From Clostridia bacterium (GTDB taxonomy: Bacteria > Bacillota > Clostridia > Oscillospirales > CAG-272), in NCBI GenBank assembly GCA_017462035.1, contig JAFTRY010000031.1:62001-126000 (forward strand): a DNA stretch of 64,000 nucleotides, given 5' to 3'. The position numbers and the translations under genes were made by a program. The notes beneath the pieces were generated by a model. The model was not told the DNA's origin, did not search any database, and saw nothing but the letters and a program-made list of their open reading frames with translations. Of the stretch, positions 58,519 through 64,000 are shown one piece after another; within the stretch, counting starts at the first letter, position 1; the number at the start of each line of letters is the position of its first letter.

Positions 58519-59589
58519 TCAGTATTTTTTCGGAAGGGGATTTTCCGCGTGAACGGTCTCGATGACGCGGATGACCTGTGTGGCTTGCTCGGGAGTTACC
58601 TTCAAGGGAGTACCCTTGGTGAGATTTTCGTAAACCATCTCGTAAAAATCGTGAACGGCTACGTCAAAGGCACTGCCGCTGTACTTTTCCTGCTCCTCAT
58701 GGGTGACCAGCTTTTCGGTGCAGTAGAGGGGAAGTCCCTCCTCGTTGCGCAGGGGTTCGATGATCAAAGGTTGCTCCGGATTCTCGCCGTCAACGATGTA
58801 CTTCGTCTGGTAAGCCTTGGTGGTGCATTTATAGGTTCCCTTGGTGCCTTGGAGCTTGATGTTGTAATCACAGAAGGCATCGATGGAGGAGATCTCAATG
58901 TCTACCACGGGCTTTCCGGGGGCGGAGAGAATGATCTTCGCGTAGTCCTCCGCGTCGCCGCTGGTCAGTGCCAGATCCAGCTTGGAGTATTCCACTCTTA
59001 CGTGCTCGTCAAACTCCAAAAAGCCCAGTCCGATTCCAATGGGATGAGGTCCCGTATTGTATACGCTTCCGCCCATCTTCATCTGAGTGGTCTGCCAGTC
59101 CCAGCGGCGGGACAGTCCGTTGAACCGGATGCTGACCTGCTTGATCTCGCCCAGCATGCCGCTTTCGGCAACCCTCTTGGCGGCTACGTAGTAGGGAGCC
59201 AGGAAGGTCTGCTGGAATACGGCAAGGGTCACCTGCTTTTCTTTGGCAATACGGATCAGATCGGAGCACTCGAAATAGTTTCTTGCCATAGGCTTTTCCA
59301 CGATCACGTTGAAGCCATTCAAAAGAAGCTCCTTGGTGATGGCGTAGTGCTCGTCGGAGAAGGAAGCGTTCACCACAAGGTCAATGTCGGTTCTTCCAAA
59401 CAGAGAACGGTAGTCCTCCATGACCTCACAGCCGGGATATTCCGCGAGAGCCCGCTGGCGGCGATCTGCGTCAAGCTCCACTACTGCCGCGACCTCAAAC
59501 CAAAGGTTACTTTCTGTTTTCAGAAATTTTCCGTGAATGTCTCTGCCACTTCTGCCCTGACCGATGAGGGCAAGCTTTAATTTGTTCAT
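58519..59589 (-). CDS. Gfo/Idh/MocA-family oxidoreductase
   Basis: 356 residues. Rossmann N-terminus LALIGQGRSGRDIHG, VVELDADRRQRA, IDLVVNASFSDEHYAITKELL, NVIVEKPMARN with the EKP motif near residue 97, and the C-terminal GGSVYNTGPHPIGIGL region containing the substrate-site His. First gene of the operon; its product and the next dehydrogenase may act in sequence on an aminosugar or uronic-type sugar. AGGAGG-type site. Confidence 0.9.
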   Translation of the reverse strand: MNKLKLALIGQGRSGRDIHGKFLKTESNLWFEVAAVVELDADRRQRALAEYPGCEVMEDYRSLFGRTDIDLVVNASFSDEHYAITKELLLNGFNVIVEKPMARNYFECSDLIRIAKEKQVTLAVFQQTFLAPYYVAAKRVAESGMLGEIKQVSIRFNGLSRRWDWQTTQMKMGGSVYNTGPHPIGIGLGFLEFDEHVRVEYSKLDLALTSGDAEDYAKIILSAPGKPVVDIEISSIDAFCDYNIKLQGTKGTYKCTTKAYQTKYIVDGENPEQPLIIEPLRNEEGLPLYCTEKLVTHEEQEKYSGSAFDVAVHDFYEMVYENLTKGTPLKVTPEQATQVIRVIETVHAENPLPKKY

Positions 59590-59627
59590 AACATCCTCCC
59601 TGTATGAATTGTTTCTTGGATGAGTTC

Positions 59628-59656
59628 ATTATATCTCAATTTTTCTGTTTAGTAAA
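59628..59656 (-). promoter_or_regulatory. Promoter of the oxidoreductase-nagBA operon
   Basis: Minus strand: -35 TTTACT (59656-59651), 17-bp spacer, -10 TATAAT (59633-59628). Confidence 0.7.
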
Positions 59657-59669
59657 TAGAAAAAAATCG

Positions 59670-59730
59670 GTTAAAACATTGCAAAAAATGTAATCTTGTG
59701 GTATAATGAATGACAGTTAAAACATGTCAA
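59670..59730. promoter_or_regulatory. Direct repeats around the araC-type promoter
   Basis: GTTAAAACATTGCAA (59670-59684) and GTTAAAACATGTCAA (59716-59730), 46 bases apart, one overlapping the -35 box and the other just after the transcription start. Likely sites for the AraC protein itself (inference). Confidence 0.5.
59679..59707 (+). promoter_or_regulatory. Promoter of the AraC-family regulator
   Basis: -35 TTGCAA, 17-bp spacer, -10 TATAAT. Confidence 0.75.
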
Positions 59731-59740
59731 GGAGGCGCTG

Positions 59741-60595
59741 ATGGATATAATCAATATTTTGGAATACGCGGATGAGACCCTTTCCTACAATCACGCGGTG
59801 AAATCCCGCCAATCCCAAGAGGACTATCTGCCCCATTCCCACGACGTATTTGAACTCATTTTTCTGAAGCGGGGAAATATGACCTACACGGTTGACGGTC
59901 AGCGTTACCGTCTGCAATGCGATGACCTTGTGATCTCACGCCCCTTTGATATTCACTGCCTTCACGTGGAGGGACAGGAGGACTACGAACGGTATAATAT
60001 TCTTTTCGACGAATCGGTGAGTCCGTTTCCTTTTTATGAAAGGATTCCGAGAAGCGTGAACGTCGTTCATTTCCGCAACCATCTGGCGGTGACCCAGTTG
60101 TTTGATAAAATGGACTTTTACTGTGACCGCTTGGAGGGAAAGGAACGGAAGCAGATGCTGACCAATCTGATCCAGGAGGTGTTGGTTCGGGTCATGCTGG
60201 AAGCCGACTCAGCCAAGGAAAGTCAGTATACCCCTGCCAATGTTCTGGTCTGCGCCGCTATTTCCTACATTGACGATCACCTGTTGACCCTTGGCAGTAT
60301 TGAGGAAATTTGTCGGGAGCTGTATATTACGAAAAGCCACCTCCACCATTTGTTCGCGGAGCATCTGGGGATCAGTCCAAAGAAGTACGTTACGCATAAG
60401 CGCCTGGCACTGGCACAACGGGAAATTGCCTCGGGAGGACGTCCCACCGAGGTCTGTGTCAAATGCGGTTTTTCCGATTATTCCGCTTTTTACCGTGCCT
60501 ACCGGAGCCGCTTTGGCAGAAAGCCATCAGAGCGGGTGAACGTGGAACGGGCAGTGATTACGCATGATAATACACCTCGCGTTTCTTTAAGATAA
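59741..60595 (+). CDS. AraC-family transcriptional regulator
   Basis: 284 residues. N-terminal cupin sensor (residues 15-100: LPHSHDVFELIFLKRGNMT, LVISRPFDIHCLH) and a C-terminal double helix-turn-helix: LGSIEEICRELYITKSHLHH, then the signature ISPKKYVTHKRLALAQ and CVKCGFSDYSAFYRAYRSRF. AAGGAGG site. Divergent from the oxidoreductase-nagBA operon, which it probably controls in response to a sugar. Confidence 0.9.
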   Translation: MDIINILEYADETLSYNHAVKSRQSQEDYLPHSHDVFELIFLKRGNMTYTVDGQRYRLQCDDLVISRPFDIHCLHVEGQEDYERYNILFDESVSPFPFYERIPRSVNVVHFRNHLAVTQLFDKMDFYCDRLEGKERKQMLTNLIQEVLVRVMLEADSAKESQYTPANVLVCAAISYIDDHLLTLGSIEEICRELYITKSHLHHLFAEHLGISPKKYVTHKRLALAQREIASGGRPTEVCVKCGFSDYSAFYRAYRSRFGRKPSERVNVERAVITHDNTPRVSLR

Positions 60596-60618
60596 TATAA
60601 GATAACATTGGAAACAAA

Positions 60619-60663
60619 AAACAAGCCTCATACGGACAACTACCGTCCGTATGAGGCTTGTTT
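60619..60663. terminator. Bidirectional terminator between convergent genes
   Basis: A perfect 19-bp stem (60619-60637 with 60645-60663) ending in TTT on one side and AAA on the other, just 2 bases from the stop of the minus-strand gene. Confidence 0.9.
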
Positions 60664-60664
60664 C

Positions 60665-61117
60665 TTACAGATACCGCTTCATTCTCTCCACACTGTCTTC
60701 CATAAAGCGAATGGTCTGCTTTCCTAAGGAGAGCGCGCTCTCCGAACAGCTTTTATTTTCATATTCCCGAAGAAGCTTGGTGTTTTCGGTGATACCCATG
60801 GTAGCGCCCTCGATCATCATCTGTGCCAGATGGCTGGAGGTGGAATCCATGGCTGTGTTCATTGCCATTCCCATCTTGGACATCAGCTTGGTCATAATCC
60901 CTTCCTCCTCGGGGGTACCTCCCGCGTCGTAGAGCTGTCGGCTTGCGTCCTTGGCGAACTCCTCGTATCGGTTCAGCTCGGCGGTTAGCTCTTGCCTCAA
61001 ATCTTCGTCCTTGACCTTGGGAAGAATGTTGATGATGGAATCGGCTCCCATTTTCATATTCTTGTATAACTCCTCCAAGAATTCCTTGGTGGTGCTTTGA
61101 TTGGATCCGGAACTCAT
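60665..61117 (-). CDS. Helical protein of unknown function
   Basis: 150 residues from the ATG after AAGGAGG. Long amphipathic helices (TKEFLEELYKNMKMGADSII, DLRQELTAELNRYEEFAKDA, MGMAMNTAMDSTSSHLAQMM) suggest a ferritin-like or four-helix bundle. No metal-ligand pattern is clear. Similar small proteins occur in spore-forming Clostridia. Single gene. Confidence 0.6.
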   Translation of the reverse strand: MSSGSNQSTTKEFLEELYKNMKMGADSIINILPKVKDEDLRQELTAELNRYEEFAKDASRQLYDAGGTPEEEGIMTKLMSKMGMAMNTAMDSTSSHLAQMMIEGATMGITENTKLLREYENKSCSESALSLGKQTIRFMEDSVERMKRYL

Positions 61118-61182
61118 ACGTGCCTCCTTGTTTCGGTGTGGTGCTTTTTCATTTATTTTTTCCTTCCCGTGGGATTTTATAC

Positions 61183-61211
61183 TTGAAAACGAAAGAAAAG
61201 TATGGTACAAT
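61183..61211 (+). promoter_or_regulatory. Promoter of the DUF4317 gene
   Basis: -35 TTGAAA, 17-bp spacer, -10 TACAAT. Confidence 0.72.
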
Positions 61212-61256
61212 ATTTGTCGTATGAAAAGACGTATGAAAAGAGAAAGAGGTGTTCGG

Positions 61257-62378
61257 ATGAACGAAAAAGAAATTGGCGAGATCCGCCGTCGGTATCGCGC
61301 AAATAAAAATAACATTCACCGCGTATGCGGCTGTTTTGTCAATGAGCAAAAGGAGATCATTTCCGAATTTGATCAGAGCTTGGGACTGATGTCTGAGGAA
61401 GAGGCGGATCAGATTCTGACGGTGCTGAGAAAAGCCCTGTCGGGAGGAGTTGGCAGAAATCTTTTAGAGGTGGAATTTACCACGGCGCAGGTCATGGAGA
61501 GTGAGGAGCATCGGCTTCTCAGTGAGCTTCGAGGAAGCGAGCTGAAGGACGGGGAGTCGGTTCACGCCCTCTATGAGAAGATCGTTTCTTCTTTGGAATT
61601 TCAAGGAAACTATGTGATCCTTCTGGTTCATGACCGATATGACATTTTTTCTTATTCCGCCGACGGGGAAAAAGGGGATTCGTCGGAGGTGTTTTCCTAC
61701 GTTCTTTGCTGTATTTGCCCCGTTAAGGAGGGAAAGCCGGCTCTGAGCTATTATTTACCCGGAAAGTGCTTCCGCAGTATCGGCACGGATACGATGATCG
61801 CTCCTCCCGCCCTTGGCTTTATGTTTCCCGCATTTGAGGATCATTCCGCGAATATTTACAAGGCGTGGTATTACACGAAGGATCTGACTGACAGCCATGA
61901 GGAGCTTGTTACGGCGTTGTTTCAAGGTGAGATTCCCATGCCCGCCGCAGAACAGCAGGTGACCTTTGGCAGTGTATTGGAGCAGGCAATGGAGGAGGAT
62001 TGCAATCTGAGAGTGGTGCGCTCTGTCCAGAGCCAGGTTCGGCAAATGGTGGAGGCTCATAAGGAAGAGAAGAAAGAGGAGCCTTTGGTTCTTACCAAGG
62101 AGGAGGCAGGAGATATGCTCCGCTATTGCGGAGTACCCGAGGAGCGTGTGACGGTCTTTGAGGAGAAGTACGAGGAAGCCTTTGGCAAGGACGCTCAGCT
62201 GCCCCCCGGTAATTTGGTGGCTGGAAAAGCACTTCGCGTGAAAACACCGGAGGTTGCCATTCAGGTAACTCCCGGCTGCGGCGATCTGGTGGAGACTCGA
62301 GTCATCGACGGAGTCAAGTACATTTTGGTTCGCGCTGACGGGGAAGTGGTGGTGAACGGAGTCAACGTACATATCTGA
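61257..62378 (+). CDS. DUF4317 family protein
   Basis: 373 residues from the ATG after AGAGGTG. The N-terminus (IGEIRRRYRANKNNIHRVCG, CFVNEQKEIISEFDQSLGLM) is the hallmark of DUF4317, a Firmicute family of unknown function. The middle is a mixed alpha/beta domain (GNYVILLVHDRYDIF) and the C-terminus a beta-rich segment (VAIQVTPGCGDLVETRVIDG). No membrane segment. Single gene. Confidence 0.85.
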   Translation: MNEKEIGEIRRRYRANKNNIHRVCGCFVNEQKEIISEFDQSLGLMSEEEADQILTVLRKALSGGVGRNLLEVEFTTAQVMESEEHRLLSELRGSELKDGESVHALYEKIVSSLEFQGNYVILLVHDRYDIFSYSADGEKGDSSEVFSYVLCCICPVKEGKPALSYYLPGKCFRSIGTDTMIAPPALGFMFPAFEDHSANIYKAWYYTKDLTDSHEELVTALFQGEIPMPAAEQQVTFGSVLEQAMEEDCNLRVVRSVQSQVRQMVEAHKEEKKEEPLVLTKEEAGDMLRYCGVPEERVTVFEEKYEEAFGKDAQLPPGNLVAGKALRVKTPEVAIQVTPGCGDLVETRVIDGVKYILVRADGEVVVNGVNVHI

Positions 62379-62487
62379 CTCCGGGAAAGATCATAGAACG
62401 GTCAAGATATGTTCAATGTTCGGACACAGATTTGTGTTAAAATGTAAATAATTTATGTGAGATACATAAGAATGGGAGGTAAAATCG

Positions 62488-63507
62488 GTGATGGAAGCGA
62501 TGGCGGAAAGCAAGACACAGGAATGGATCCGAGTGGCGGGACTTTCCAAAACGGAGGGAGGGGTATCCCTTTCCGATTTTTCCTGCTCCTTTTCCAAGGG
62601 CGGTGTGCACGGGATCCTTGGACCCTCGGGGGCGGGAAAATCCTTACTGTTAAATCTTCTCTCCGGCAGTTTGGAACCGGAGGGCGGGCAGATCATGATG
62701 AGAGGGACGGTCTTTTCTGCCGATCCTGCCATGAAGGCAAAGATCGGATACGTACCGAAGGACCCCGTATTTTATTCCAATATGACGGTATTGGAGATTT
62801 TGGACTTTATGGGACAGGCGCGGGGTGTCGCCGCGGACAAGCGTTACCGACAGATCAAGGAAGCCATGGAGCTGACCGGTGTCGAAGAAATTCAAAATCG
62901 TCTCTCGGCTCGTTTGAATAAGGAGGAGCGGAAGCGTGTTTCCTATGCGGGGGCGTTGCTAGGAAATCCCGACGTGTTGTACATTGACGAGCCGATTCCC
63001 GTAAAGGATGCCGCTAAACGCGGAGAGTTTTCGAATCTGATTGCTATGCTGGGCAAGGTGAAGACCGTGATCCTGGCAAGCTCGGATTTTTCTGTCGTTC
63101 GTTCTCTTTGTGAGGATACGTTGATCATGGCAGACGGTAGACTTCTCGTACAGGATCGCTTTGAGGCTTTGGAAGAAAAGCTGTTGCGGAGTCGGAGTCT
63201 GCGTGTTACCACAAAGGGGCAAAAGGAGGCAATGACCGCGGAGATCCGAGCCCTTCCGGATGTATTGGATTGCACGGCTGAGGCGACACGCGGCGGTGAG
63301 CTCCGTCTGAGCGTGGAATATCACGCGGATCGGGACATTCGTGAATCCCTGTCCCGTTTGCTGGGAGAAATGGGAGCTCCCATCCTGTCCATGACGGTGG
63401 AAACGCTCTCTCTGGAGTCGGTGTACCGTTCTTTGACGGCAGCCAACGGCATGCGGGGATCGGAGGGAAGCAGTCTGCTTCCTGAAAAACAGGAGGTGGC
63501 GGAATGA
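62488..63507 (+). CDS. ABC transporter ATP-binding protein
   Basis: 339 residues from GTG at 62488 (an ATG follows directly) after GGGAGG. Walker A GPSGAGKSLLLNLLSG near residue 43, a Q-loop-like IGYVPKDPVFY, a weak signature RLNKEERKRVSYAGAL, Walker B PDVLYIDEPIPVKD and a switch region LASSDFSVV without the usual His. Glutamate of the Walker B is present. A C-terminal domain of about 100 residues (LRSRSLRVTTKGQKEAMTAE) follows, as in drug/lipid exporters. Stop overlaps the permease by 4 bases. Confidence 0.88.
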   Translation: MMEAMAESKTQEWIRVAGLSKTEGGVSLSDFSCSFSKGGVHGILGPSGAGKSLLLNLLSGSLEPEGGQIMMRGTVFSADPAMKAKIGYVPKDPVFYSNMTVLEILDFMGQARGVAADKRYRQIKEAMELTGVEEIQNRLSARLNKEERKRVSYAGALLGNPDVLYIDEPIPVKDAAKRGEFSNLIAMLGKVKTVILASSDFSVVRSLCEDTLIMADGRLLVQDRFEALEEKLLRSRSLRVTTKGQKEAMTAEIRALPDVLDCTAEATRGGELRLSVEYHADRDIRESLSRLLGEMGAPILSMTVETLSLESVYRSLTAANGMRGSEGSSLLPEKQEVAE

Positions 63508-64000
63508 ACGTGATTTTGCGTCGGGAATGGAGATCGGTCTTCCACAGTCTGAGCAGTTACCTGTTTATGGGAGGCTTTGCTCTTCTTTGCGGTATTATCA
63601 TGACCGTGTTCCATTTTTCTTACGGATATACGAATTTTGAGTTTGGCTTACCCTATTACGCCACGGCATTGGCACTGGTATTGCCCATTCTGACGGTGTG
63701 CTTTTTCCGTCCGGAAAAGAGAGGGGAAGGAATTCAGCTTTTACGGATGCTTCCTCTTTCGGCAAAGGATTGGATTCTGGGGAAGCTTTGGTGCCTGGTT
63801 TGCGTATGGGGTGTGATATGCGGTGTTATGGCGATCCTTCCCCCGATTTTGGGCGCGATCGGCGGAGTGGAATATCCGTCTGTCTATCTGGGACTCCTTG
63901 TCCTCTTTCTGTTCGGGCTGGCGTTCATCATGATCGAGGCGTTTATTTCTGTCTCCTTGAGCAATCGGGCGGCTGTTTGGATCGTCAGCTACAGCGTACC
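63504..64000 (+). CDS. ABC transporter permease, partial (3' end outside window)
   Basis: At least 165 residues. Membrane helices at about 15-40 (SSYLFMGGFALLCGIIMTVF), 52-72 (YYATALALVLPILTVCFF), 103-125 (LWCLVCVWGVICGVMAILP) and 137-158, as in ABC-2 type exporters with an N-terminal membrane anchor. The ATGA overlap with the ATPase marks one transporter. The gene is cut by the window end. Confidence 0.82.
   Translation, partial: MNVILRREWRSVFHSLSSYLFMGGFALLCGIIMTVFHFSYGYTNFEFGLPYYATALALVLPILTVCFFRPEKRGEGIQLLRMLPLSAKDWILGKLWCLVCVWGVICGVMAILPPILGAIGGVEYPSVYLGLLVLFLFGLAFIMIEAFISVSLSNRAAVWIVSYSV

Overview
The window looks like a chromosome segment of a spore-forming, gut-type Clostridia (Oscillospirales-like Firmicute). 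Evidence: a complete spoIIIAA-AH operon, strong AGGAGG-type ribosome binding sites, sigma-A promoters with 17-bp spacers, Firmicute families (DUF1836, DUF4317, DegV, SpoIIIA) and a moderately GC-rich backbone. This placement is inferred from gene content; no rRNA gene is present.

Layout. 1-1.9 kb: end of a rhamnulokinase gene and rhaA (rhamnose catabolism). 2-2.5 kb: hairpin repeats. 2.5-10.3 kb: a seven-gene minus-strand run (metallo-hydrolase, gltX, glnS, DUF1294 protein, MutS-like ATPase, Lrp regulator, aminotransferase). 10.4-11.8 kb: a probable degenerate uronate-isomerase relative and a zinc ribbon, then repeats matching those at 2 kb. 12.3-15.5 kb: DMT transporter, HAD phosphatase and DUF1836 regulator, divergent from degV. 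15.6-16.9 kb: a candidate structured RNA and a Cu,Zn superoxide dismutase joined to the remnant of another gene. 16.9-25 kb: a membrane-anchored protein, the spoIIIA operon and an ATPase. 25.0-25.24 kb: a multi-branched nested inverted repeat. 25.2-32.7 kb: ribF, then a nucleoside-salvage run (HD protein, deoD, deoB, cdd) leading into a membrane protein and pcrA. 32.8-42.9 kb: four tandem paralogous exported metallo-beta-lactamase-fold proteins, each with its own similar promoter. 42.9-45.0 kb: S1-domain protein, rplM and rpsI.

44.95-51.33 kb is an AT-rich integrated element. A 13-bp direct repeat covering the rpsI stop codon bounds it. It carries a tyrosine integrase, a divergent repressor region, a DUF927-type ATPase, a DUF6711-like phage tail protein, an excisionase/AlpA-like protein and a promoter-hairpin-terminator leader. 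The hairpin that probably was the native rpsI terminator now lies just outside the right repeat. With no relaxase or capsid gene it resembles a phage satellite or another small integrative element.

51.7-64 kb: acetyltransferase, tRNA-Thr and tRNA-Tyr, a hairpin-flanked unit with a frameshifted four-helix-bundle gene and a GNAT gene, plsC, an amino-sugar catabolic operon (nagA, nagB, a TIM-barrel isomerase, two Gfo/Idh dehydrogenases) with a divergent AraC regulator, a helical protein, a DUF4317 protein, and the start of an ABC transporter operon cut by the window end.
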